In this document: positions 24,801 to 34,400 of the stretch, piece by piece
How positions within the stretch are numbered: position 1 is the first letter of the stretch
Layout: every line of letters begins with the position of its first letter
Notes under the pieces: generated by a model
The model's input: the letters and a program-made list of their open reading frames with translations, nothing else
Database searches by the model: none
What the model was told of the DNA's origin: nothing
Origin: Ditylenchus dipsaci
Lineage: Eukaryota; Nematoda; Chromadorea; Rhabditida; Anguinidae
DNA length: 64,000 bases
Direction of reading: 5' to 3'
Assembly (NCBI GenBank): GCA_004194705.1
Contig: SADC01001392.1
Coordinates: forward strand, 124,001 to 188,000
Position numbers and translations under genes: made by a program

Positions 24801-27800
24801 AACCCATATTACAGAATAATTTTTGAAAATCTGAGTATTGAGATATGGCCTTTGGAAAAAATCATTTTCTTGAAAAAATGACGAAAACGCAAGTTTTTGC
24901 CAATTTTTCTGATTTTGGTCATTTTTTCAAGAAAATGATTTTTTCCAAAAGGCCATATCTCAATACTCAGATTTTCAAAAATCATTCTGTAATATGGATG
25001 TTGTAGCTCTTGAGCTGCGCTACAACATGGTGATGAAAATTTGTCGTGACGCTCAAAATTCAATAAAACATTTGACCAGTTAAAGTGATGAAAACGCGGG
25101 TAACCTTCTCAAAATGACCAGATAAGTGTTTGGACCCAAATGGTGAGTTATCCAGAATAATCAAGCTAAGTTAAATATGCCATTTGAAAGAGCAGATTCA
25201 GGGCTACAAAACCTATTGTTTGGATTTGTTATAAGAGAAATTTTCGTTTTGCAAAAAAAGTATTTTGTATGGTTTAAAACTTATGCACCAACCTAATATT
25301 ATTCTTTTTATCCTTTTTTATCATTCTTTTATCTATTTCTGTTGCAGAAAATTATTTTTGCCTCACTTTTTGCCATTTTCTTGGCCGCACTGCCGTACTT
25401 GCTTTCAGCTTTACGTCACTTTTCAAACTGCACGTTCCTTGCTTTTACAACTTCTTGATGTTTCTATAGTCTACAGTCTTTATGAAAATTACATTTTCTT
25501 CTATTATCTCCTTCACGTCCCATCCGATTCAAGGGAGAGGCGAAAATTGCGCGCCAACTTTTTTCTTTAGTCAAAGAGGCAAATTTTCAAATAATTTTTT
25601 TAAAAGTGCTGATACTATCAGGTAGCCCTAAGATTCTAGTTTCTTATAAGGGGTATCATTTGTAAAAACATGCTCGCAAAACATGGCACAAAAAACTAGA
25701 AGTATTAGACAAATCAGAAAATAATATTTTTTTTCTGATTTGTTTCATACTTTTAGTTTTTTGGCCATTTTTTGCAAGCGTATTTTAACAAATGATACCT
25801 TATAAGAAACTTGAATATTAGGGCTACCTGATAGTATCAGCACTTTTAAAAAAATTATTAGAAATTTGCTTCTTTGACTAGAAAAAAAAGTTGGCGCGCA
25901 ATTTTTGCCGCTCCGATTCAAGAGAGAACTTAGACCATTGATTGCACAATGCTCTTTGCTCTACTTGGTTTGCTTCAACTTTGCTAGCTTTCTTCTACTT
26001 TCGCTTTCCATCTTTTGTTAACTTTAAATTCATTGTCACTCTTAAGGATGGAAATTATTATAGAAAAATCGGCCCTATCCAACAAAGGAGGGGGGTTGCC
26101 TTGGTCCCCCTGTTGACTTTTTTCGTTATTTTATAGGCTTAGGCAGGCATGTGCACGGGCCGAATTCGGGCCGAAGCGGGCCGTGGATTTTCTCCAACTT
26201 TTGTCAGACTTTTTGAGAAAAGCTTTTCACCATTTGATAGCTAAGATTTCAGGCTACGAAATGGTGTTTTCCAGGCCGGAATTTCAAAAAATGTTGGTCT
26301 ACAGGCCGGCTTTTCGGTCAAAAAACACAATTTTTTTGAAAAATGCTGTTTTTTGACCAAAAAGCAGGCCCGTAGGCCAACATTTTTTTGAAATTCCGGC
26401 CCGGAAAACACCATTTCTTAGCCTGAAATCTTAGCTATCAAATGGTGAAAACCTTTTCTGAAAAAGTCTGAAAAAGTTGTAGAAAATCCACGGCCCGCTT
26501 CGGCCCGAATTCGGCCCGTGCACATGCCTGGGCTTAGGCTCAGTCAAAGACAGGCCAGTGTATGTTAGGACAAAGTCAAAGATAAGTCTAAAATATGTTT
26601 GAATCTGTCCTAGCATAACATTTGCCTGAGCCTAAAGCCTAAACTGTAACAAAAAACAACAGGGTCCAAGGCAAAAAAACCCCTTTGTTGGATAGGGCCG
26701 AAAAATAACTGATCCTTTTGAACTGCTTAATACTGTATTTAAGATGCGCCGTTGCTCGTGAAAACACACTGCACTCTTTAAACTCAGCAGCCAAGAATGG
26801 AGCTGATTTTGTAGAATTTGACGTTCACCTGACTAAAGACAAGGCTAGTTGAACCCTTTTAATAATAAACTAGACTTTTAATTATTTCGACTTGCCATTT
26901 CAAGTTTTGGCTATAAATTGTTGTTAGTTAAATAAACTATAAGCAATTAACAAAAACAATTCAGATTGCTATAGTGTTCCATGACTTCCACGTGATGGTG
27001 AGTGTAGCCAAGCGATCACCCTCAGTAACCGAAGATGGAATTAGTCCAGCTGTGGAAGGCGATAGAAAAACCTCTACTGTCGATTCTATCAGTTGGCTGT
27101 AAAGGACTTGAAGCTAAACCAACTTCGATTGCTTCATGTAAGTTTTAGTGAACATAAGCATTCCTTGGTTAAATTGCTGCTTGGAGCATAGACATTTTGC
27201 AAATCTACAACTTCTGTTTTCAGTTGGACCATGTCAAACACCAAGGTAATGACAGTGACAGTAGTGGAGGAGAATGCACCCCAACCGCCGTCAACCACCA
27301 CAAAGTGACTGCCAGACACGATGAAGCAGAAGAACACAAACCTTTCCCAACTCTAGTGGAAGCTTTTAGAAATGTGTCTGAAGAGGTCGGCTTCAACGTT
27401 GAGATCAAGTACCCTATGATGCAAATGGTTTGTTTTTTATACCTTAAAAGACCTGTGGATAGGTCTTGAGTCTTACTTTATGTCTAGGGCTTGAGTCTAA
27501 GCATTATACACACATTTCGGGCTGCGAGTCTAGGTCTAAGATATGAGTCTCGGGCGTGAGTCTGGGTCTAGGGTTCCAATCTTATGTTATCATTAAACAT
27601 ACTCTTAAAGGGGGGGGACACTTGGGCGGGTTGAGAAATAGGTTTGTCAACCTTATAAAAAACCCATTGACGGGATACGAAAAGATTTAAAATATAAAAT
27701 AGTTTATGTGATTTTATGATGGGTTTCACTAAATAATGTCGAAAATGTAATGAAACCCATCATTAAATAACATAAATAATTTTATATAGAAAATCTTTTT

Positions 27801-29526
27801 GCAACCCGTTAATGGTTTTTCATTAGGTTGGGAAACCCATTTCTCAATCCCCCCCCCTTTAAAGCCAGAGTCTGAAAACCACCCAAACCCTACCTAGTGT
27901 GCCCAAGGTCGCTATTGTACACAAACTATTGTACACAAGCACACAAACTAAATGACCAGGTTTTCAATTTTGGTTTTCACCAAAAAGGTTTTCACTGTTA
28001 TTTTTTGAGTCGTTTAATTTTTGTTGCAATATACATATGTGCTGCACAAAAGAGCAATTCACATTTTCGGGAATGCCTAACCCCCAAAAACCACGGTACA
28101 TTGATAGAGACAATATTTATGATGTTTGCAGGACGGTGTGAATGAGTGCGAGAACTACTATGAACGCAACATGTTTGTGGACATCATCTTAGGTTACATT
28201 TAACTTTAACTTTTTTTTAAACTTTCTTTCTTTTTTAGCAGATGTTATCAATCATGCTGGTCAACGCCGAATAGTCTTTTCCTCTTTTGATCCCGACATT
28301 TGTACCATGTACATTTTCCCTTAATTTTCTTCTTATGAGATGCGAAATACTTTGCAGGATTTCGCTGAAACAAAACAAATATCCAGTCTTATTTTTGTGT
28401 CTTGGTCATGACACCAAACACACAGCGTTTGTGGATGAGCGTACAAGAACTTCGATGACGGCAGTCAAATTTGCTGCTGGCGTTGGAATCATGGTTAGTT
28501 TAGTTTTTTTGCCTAATACATTTTACAAAAAAAATTTGCAGGGCGTGAATTTCAACAGTGAAGATGTGTTAAGAGATCCAGCCCCCATATATAAGGCCAG
28601 AGAATACGGCTTAATCTCTTTCGTATGGGGGGATGAGTTAATTGACAAGAAAATGTGGAATATTTCAAAAAGACATTGCTGGTCGATGGAGTCATCTACG
28701 ATAGGTAACAAAATTTGGCTAAATTTAAGTATGCACCGTCACTCAAGTGAATATACCCACTCAGTTTTCGCCTTGGTCCCCCGAGCTGATTTTATTTCAC
28801 ATTTTTTACTTTTATAAAATATTTCATGTGCTTTTTTCAGACAAAATTGTTAAACTTAATCTAAAAAAGAGTAAGATATTTTTTTTAAGAAAATTTTAAT
28901 TCTGAAAAAATTAGCTTGGGAGACCAAGGCAAAAACTAACTGGGGGATGGGTTGTAGCTTTACTTGAGTGGGGGTGCATGCTAAATTTGCTACCAAAATT
29001 TCTCAAAAGTTGTCCAAAAACTACAACTCCAACATTACAGAATCGGAGAAAGCGAGAGCCGTAGCAACGTGTTCACCATCGAAAAAAACATCAAAGCAGC
29101 TCTTTTTTCCAAAAAACTGCCTTCTCCAATCACCTCTCCCCGTCCAACTCCGTTGCCCACCTCAACCACAAAGATCAGCATAGCAATGGAGCTCGATCTC
29201 ACCACAGCAACAGCATCAATGACACCCTGATTGAGCCTAAGGATCCAAATAAAAAGAATGTCAACCCATTCTCAGCTTCAATGGAATGGCCTCAACACCA
29301 TCACAGACACACTCCTAATACTCAGTTCGAGGCTGGAGACCAAAAAAAGATGGTCAGACGGCACAACTTGAGCATGCATAGCATCACTACAACCAACTAT
29401 GTGAACACCATACCTACTATTCAGGATGCAGGCAATAGCTCTTCCACTGACACTATTTCCACTGATGGAGAAACTCCAGTTAAACCACCGCATGCCAACG
29501 GATTTACCCTAGGACAGGAAGATTAA
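18893..29526 (+). CDS. GPCPD1: Glycerophosphocholine phosphodiesterase GPCPD1-like (CBM20 + GDPD), 15 exons, four -1 lesions
   Basis: Hydrolyses glycerophosphocholine to glycerol-3-phosphate and choline (family knowledge). Exons: 18893-19040, 19380-19565, 19613-19770, 20255-20377, 21255-21368, 23881-24024, 24081-24213, 26744-26843, 26965-27137, 27224-27427, 28132-28192, 28239-28308, 28358-28493, 28542-28704, 29041-29526. Residues about 1-160 are an N-terminal CBM20 domain ([21 protein letters not shown]). The GDPD catalytic set is complete: [10 protein letters not shown] (His near residue 327), [35 protein letters not shown] and GVIYDR. Allowing for one missing base at each of four places, the product would be about 800 residues, against roughly 670 in human; the excess is mainly a Ser/His-rich C-terminal tail. 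All junctions keep phase. Fourteen of the introns were placed: all are GT-AG except intron 8, which starts with GC. Whether the gene works depends on whether the deletions are real. Confidence 0.9.
19836..20228. mobile_element. Fold-back element in GPCPD1 intron 3
   Basis: GGCTCATTTATAAACGTTGT on the left pairs with ACAACGTTTATAAATGAGCC on the right. The arms are built from repeated CGTCGTTG or CAACGACG words, and ATTTATAAA recurs inside. It fills most of a 484-bp intron. No coding content. Confidence 0.75.
20609..20796. mobile_element. Short TIR element, pogo/Tigger-like ends
   Basis: AGTCAAACTCGATATAGTGAC at the left faces ATATCGAGATTTGACTGTA at the right, with TA at both borders. The word GTGTCACTATAT is repeated inside. 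It lies in GPCPD1 intron 4. Confidence 0.65.
21391..23799. repeat. Giant inverted repeat (arms about 1.14 kb) in GPCPD1 intron 5
   Basis: Arms at about 21391-22537 and 22658-23799 are close to identical in reverse complement, from TTAACACTCCGAGCCTCATG at the outside to CGACGCGCCACATTTCG near the inside, around a loop of about 120 bp. Each arm carries a mirrored open frame (135 residues on the plus strand at 21691, 165 on the minus strand from 23432) with no recognised motif. The outer 150 bp recurs in diverged form at 58139-58300, so this is a dispersed element. Because it is intronic, the GPCPD1 transcript would carry a hairpin of over 1 kb. Confidence 0.85.
24504..25296. mobile_element. Palindromic element with mariner-like ends, 793 bp
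   Basis: The termini TTAGGTTGGTGCATAAG and CTTATGCACCAACCTAA resemble mariner terminal repeats and are flanked by TA on each side. The whole element is a palindrome of about 390-bp arms centred near 24900 (CATTTTTTCAAGAAAATG). Inner sequence is related to 4799-5361. It lies in GPCPD1 intron 7, and no transposase remains. Confidence 0.8.
25539..25911. mobile_element. Palindromic insert flanked by 16-bp direct repeats
   Basis: The ends GGCGAAAATTGCGCGCC and GGCGCGCAATTTTTGCCGC face each other. Inner parts (GGTAGCCCTAA, TTCTTATAAGG, AAAAACTAGAAG) also pair. Outside it, TCCGATTCAAGGGAGA (25523-25538) and TCCGATTCAAGAGAGA (25912-25927) form a direct repeat with one mismatch, unusually long for a cut-and-paste target duplication. 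Confidence 0.65.
26063..26706. mobile_element. Outer palindromic repeat interrupted by a hAT MITE
   Basis: CGGCCCTATCCAACAAAGG on the left and CCTTTGTTGGATAGGGCCG on the right pair. The inner words TTGCCTTGGTCCCCCTGTTG and CAACAGGGTCCAAGGCAA also pair. The hAT MITE at 26144-26530 sits inside, so it inserted later. Confidence 0.65.
26144..26530. mobile_element. hAT-type MITE with 8-bp target duplication
   Basis: It starts CAGGCATGTGCACGGGCC and ends GGCCCGTGCACATGCCTG. GGCTTAGG is duplicated exactly at 26136-26143 and 26531-26538. Eight-bp duplications and CAG ... CTG ends are hAT hallmarks. The element is palindromic over almost its whole length, and there is no coding content. Confidence 0.85.
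27605..27864. mobile_element. Fold-back repeat in GPCPD1 intron 10
   Basis: AAAGGGGGGGGACAC at the left faces CCCCCCCCCTTTAAAG at the right. GGTTGAGAAATAGG pairs with CCCATTTCTCAATCC. The arms are imperfect and the centre is AT-rich. Confidence 0.55.
28741..28970. mobile_element. Small fold-back repeat in GPCPD1 intron 14
   Basis: ACTCAAGTGAA pairs with TTACTTGAGTG, and GCCTTGGTCCCCC faces GGAGACCAAGGC. The GCCTTGGTCCCC word is a dispersed motif, also present at 26098, 31010, 42640, 47992, 51235 and 61591. Confidence 0.45.
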
Positions 29527-30649
29527 AAAGCTGAAGCTTTTTAGCATTGTAAATTTTTTTCGAGGATGGAATGTATTAGATGGTTTTAAAAGTTTTTTTG
29601 GAGTCTTCATATTAAAAAAATAGAGTGATCTTAATTAAAATTTTCGGTTATTATAATCTTTAAAGTTTTACAGTTTTTGTCTAGAAGTTAAAAAAGGTTT
29701 ATACTGGTGTAAATAATCGATATAGTAAAGGTGTGTTTTTAGAGGTTTTTTGATGAATTAAAAAAAGTTACAGTAGGTCTCAAACTGAGAAACACTGCAA
29801 AAACTAAAACATCCTGAAAGCATCTACAGTCAACTCTCGATATAATGTCATGGCCTTAAATTTATTCTCCGCTGAGTTCAAGTGTATTTAGTCGTTTTTT
29901 CAATGGCTGAAATTTCAGCACTGACCTGCGTTTATTTTACCTGCGCCTCTCTATGTAACGTGAGTTCTTGAAAAAATGGGGGACTTTACATCGAGAGAGG
30001 TGTGTTTTTTAATGTTAAAATTGCGGTAATTTACAAAAAAAAACGGGCAAAATTGGAATCTTCAGGATTTCTTAAACCACACTGACGGACCATGTTTTGC
30101 AAAAGACTCCAAAATAAAGGTATGAAAAATATAAGGCCCTGTATCTCTAAAAAACTTGTGGGGAGAACGTTTTATCAGTGCTCGATTACATCTGTATGGT
30201 CAACTCTCTATATAGCAATTTTCTTCACAGCATTTTACGGGTTGCGTAGGACCTGTTTGGTTGGTTTTATTTTAAATAAAGCGACCTGGCCCTCCATCTA
30301 TTCATGGACTCCGGGTCGGATAGATCCCGATCAGGATATACAAAGTTGATTGTATTAATAACTGCAGAAAATTACAGAATAAGATCAAGCTCAATTTTTA
30401 ATGTAAAAACTAAAAAATAGCTATTTTTTCTTTTTACTTTTACTATATTGATTTACTAGGTTGTTTTATTTCGACAACTCATTTCTATATTTCACATACT
30501 GTTTTTGAATTTTTTCTGTCTACTAGTGCTTACACTTCCAGTCCAGCAGCCAGTATATTTGATTGTAAATTAGATCGACTATGTTTTGTGCCACAACTCT
30601 TTTGTGTGACTATCTTTTCTGCCTTTTCGGCTTGTAAATTTGCAATGAT
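29527..30649. other. Interval after GPCPD1, no gene
   Basis: AT-rich 3' flank without a canonical AATAAA near the stop codon. At about 29827-30350 there are weak pogo-like ends (CAGTCAACTCTCGATATAATG ... AAGTTGATTGTATT). The 85-codon frame starting at 30092 lies inside that repeat and is not persuasive. Confidence 0.35.
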
Positions 30650-31101
30650 ACTTCGGCTCTATATGTTTTCGCACCCCTCCCAAAAAATTGCCTTCGTCCC
30701 CATGTTGTATTTTATGCAAATTTTGCAAAATTGCATTGGTTCCCCTGTTGTTTTTTTGCAATCTTTTTAAATTAAATAATTCTCAAATTATTTAATTTTG
30801 AAAAATTTCTGCCATCGGACATTTGCTCAAACACCAAGCTGTTATTTTCGGCTTCATCTTGGTTGTAGTGAAAAAAATTCGATATGCAAAAAGTACATAT
30901 TTTCGTCGAAGTTATCTAAAAAAATCACAAATAAGACAAATAACATGGAAATATAGCAAAAGAAACGAAAAAAAAGAAAAAATTTGCAAAAAAGACGGTG
31001 AGGGGACCAAGGAAAATTATAAAAAATTGCGAAAAAAAACAGCATGGGGGACAAAGGCAACTTTTTTTTCGGGAGGATTGCGAACACATACAGAGCCGAT
31101 A
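30650..31101. mobile_element. Fold-back element, copy 1 of the CGGCTCTATATGTTTTCGC family
   Basis: CGGCTCTATATGTTTTCGCA and TGCGAACACATACAGAGCCG are the facing ends. CCTCCCAAAAAATTGCC pairs with GGCAACTTTTTTTTCGGGAGG. A second copy of similar length lies at 42223-42696. Confidence 0.7.
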
Positions 31102-31447
31102 CTTCTTTTACCACATCCTTTCTTTGTATATGCGAATGACTACAGCAAACATTTTGTTGGAGTGAAAAAACAGTATTTATTAATATGAGAATAAAAAAAA
31201 ATCAAAGACATCATAACAACAAGCAAAATTTACAAAGCGAATTTGATGTGTGAATAATTTTATGAAAAGCAAGCTGATAAGAAACACTTACTGGCTTGAT
31301 CATAAAAGGTTTGTTTGGCTAGCAAGGCAAGACACAAGAACAACTTTTGAAAATATTCATTCATTTCCAAGCATATAATGGCAATGTGAATGCAGGTGAA
31401 TCAGAGAAGATAAGCGAAGAATATGATTTCAGGATGACCCCATAATC

Positions 31448-34400
31448 CTAGACTTGTTCCACTTCGATCGTTCTTTGACTTGGAGTAGCTGGACAATTTG
31501 GAGTAGGTGAAGATGTATGTGAGACAAGTCGACCCGTCGATAGAATGTTGATTTCAATCTAAAATAAAGTATAAAGGTCTTATAATATTACTACGGTTGA
31601 CTATTTGCCCGGGTGAAATATTTCAGATGAAATCTCGGGTATTCATCCGAGTATTGGCCGGTATTCACCCTTGGTTCGGGTGAAATCTTTCAACTTTCAT
31701 AGTAAAATTTTTATTCAAAGAACTTTTTATTTGATATACAGCCAAACCTCGATAAACGGACACCCCCAAAAGTTCGTTCCCCCGCTGGGTTCGACACTTT
31801 TTAGCTCGATTTTCAAGGTTTTTTACGATTCTGTTTTGACAGTCTGGTCCTAAATTTTGCAAGGATTCCGATTTTACCGATCGTTTTTCAAAATCCAGAA
31901 AAAATTTTCTCTAAAAAGCAAAACCTCGATAAACAGGCACCCTATTTCTGAAACGGGTGTCCATTTATCGAGGTTTTGCTTTTTTAGAGAAAATAGTTTT
32001 TGGATTCTGAAAGATTCTGATTCTGGATTCTAAAAAAGTGTCGGAGCCAGGGGGGACGAACTTTTGGGGTGCCCGTGCTCGACTGTACAACAAAAAAAGT
32101 GCAGGAATGTACAGTAAAAGCGTTTCACTAAAACAAAAAACTTTCTGACTTTTAATTCGCTTCAAGATAAATCAAAAACAAACAAGGAATTTGTAAAAAC
32201 ATTTTTTTCACAAAATTCTCGATAAGTATTTTACCCGGTTTCTATATTGTAGGTAACATCTCTGAGTATTTATCGGTAATGACCAGTGTTGTAAAAATGT
32301 AAATTTTGGCACCGGCACCACACCGGCACCGGTGCTTGTTGTCGGCACCGGTGCCGGCACCTGGCTGAACATTTGCACCGGCACCGGTGCCTATCACTTT
32401 CAGTACATTTTTTGAGGAAAAAAGTTCATTTTTTAACGGGAATGAGTTATGTTGTTTCAAAAAAAGTCTGGCTTATACAGAAATATGAATTTTATTGAAA
32501 TTGAGCAGCCCACGACGCTTTACGAGTAGTTGTCCGGAACGGCCTTTATGCCTTATTGTATTTACTGTGACCCCTGAGAAGAGTCTTTCAACGCTAGCTG
32601 ACGTGGCAAGAGATGGCAAAGTTACGAGTGAGATTTGTGGTAGCTTCGGGAACAACTAAATCAATTTATATTTTCAGTTGTTTGTTAAATCAGCTCACTT
32701 CCTTAGTTGCTTTCCGTAGTCAAAAGCATTGCTTTTAATTGACCCTTTCTAAACTGTTTCAATGTATTGTTTCATTTCTTCATTCAATGGGTCTGAAACG
32801 TGTTTCTCAGCCTGAGATTTTCCAAATTCAAAAAAGCAAAAGAAAACAAATCCGTGGCACCATTAATATAGTATTTATATGACAATTGATTTATGATCAA
32901 TTATTACATCGAACTATACCATTCCTTAACAAAAGCATCCAATTCTGGCTCAATACTCTTTCGCTTCAATCGTTTGTTCGAATTGTTGTACAAATGAATA
33001 TGTGGTTTTACTGGGCTTATATACATAGGGATATTCCTATTGAGTATTTCATCGAATCGGAGTCCAATTATTAGACATGGTTCAATGTTTTTTGAATTTT
33101 AGCTAATACTTTATAGCAACTTTTCATCTGCATGATAGCTCAAATGAAAGCCCAGAACCTTGGCTACATTTTGACACTAAAATTGTAAATAAAAGGAGAT
33201 AAAAAATAGGGTCTGCAGACAGTGGTAGTCGAACCCGTGACCTAGGGCGATGCATATATGAAGTGTCCCCTTCCCTTTTACTCGAACAAAAAGTGGCATC
33301 TAAGCTTCAAGTTTTACTGAAATTGAAAAAAAATATTCAAATTTTAGTTAAAAATAGGCAGCGGTGCCAGTGAAAAAATCGGCACCGGCACCGGTGCGGC
33401 ACCGGTGCCGGTGCTTTTTCGTTAAAATTTGGCACTGGCACCAGCACCGGTGCCAGCAAAAACTTGGCACCGGCACCGGTGCCGGTGCCCGCACCGGTGC
33501 TTTTACATCACTGGTAATGACCCGGGTCATTACCCATTGGTAAACACTAAATATTGGATTGGTCTATAAGCTCACGGTTGCTCATACAGAGGACGTATTA
33601 TTTTCTTATGAGCTACAAATGATTTGTTTATCTAAATCATCTGAGGTAAAACAAATGAATTACATTATAACGATTTTTTACATGAATTGGAAAAGTGGTT
33701 TGATGGGTTTCAACCATAGTTGCACGACAGCGAAATTTTCAAATCCCGCATCCACCTCCGCCGGCTTCTTTAAAATTTCCCCGCCTCCGCCGGCGGACAC
33801 ATATCCGCCGGCTAAATCTATCCGCCGTCGCTGCCTCGGCCGAGCTAATTTTTGTACCATTTTTTTAAATAAGGCAAAATTTCTAAAATCAATTTTTAGT
33901 ACATTTATTTAATATAATCGTGCCAAACTTTCATAAGATGAGTCAAATCCAATAAAAACACTAGAGAAGGAACTAATTTGAAGGGTCATGCTCACCTGTT
34001 TAAATTTGTCGCTGCCAATTTGAATTTTTTTTCATAATCATTGAACTTCGGTACGGATTTTTCAGCCTGGCGGAGGCGGGAAATATTTTTTTTGGGTGCA
34101 ACTATGGTTTCAACTTTATAATTTCGGTACTCAAATTTCGATTTTTGAAACCCATCAAAAAATTATGTTTTATTCTTCTAATAAAATTGTGATAATATAA
34201 CCCATTCTGTGGTTAGCTGATGTTTAGATTAATAAAAAGTTTGAAACCCATATGAAAGTATTATGTTCTATATACAACGAACTGCGAACTCATGGTCTAA
34301 CCCTATATTACAGTCGAACCTGGATAACCGGACACCTCAATAACCGGACACCCCCGATAACTGGACACTTGTGAAAAATTTGGTTGGCCGTCAAGGAAAC

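Noticed and set aside
30823..31188. 121-codon frame (plus) as a gene
   Set aside because: It is Lys-rich, lies inside the fold-back element 30650-31101 and is explained by its A-rich centre.
32473..32655. Stand-alone gene on the minus strand
   Set aside because: It resembles the C-terminus of a hAT transposase and lies within a non-autonomous hAT element with target duplications.
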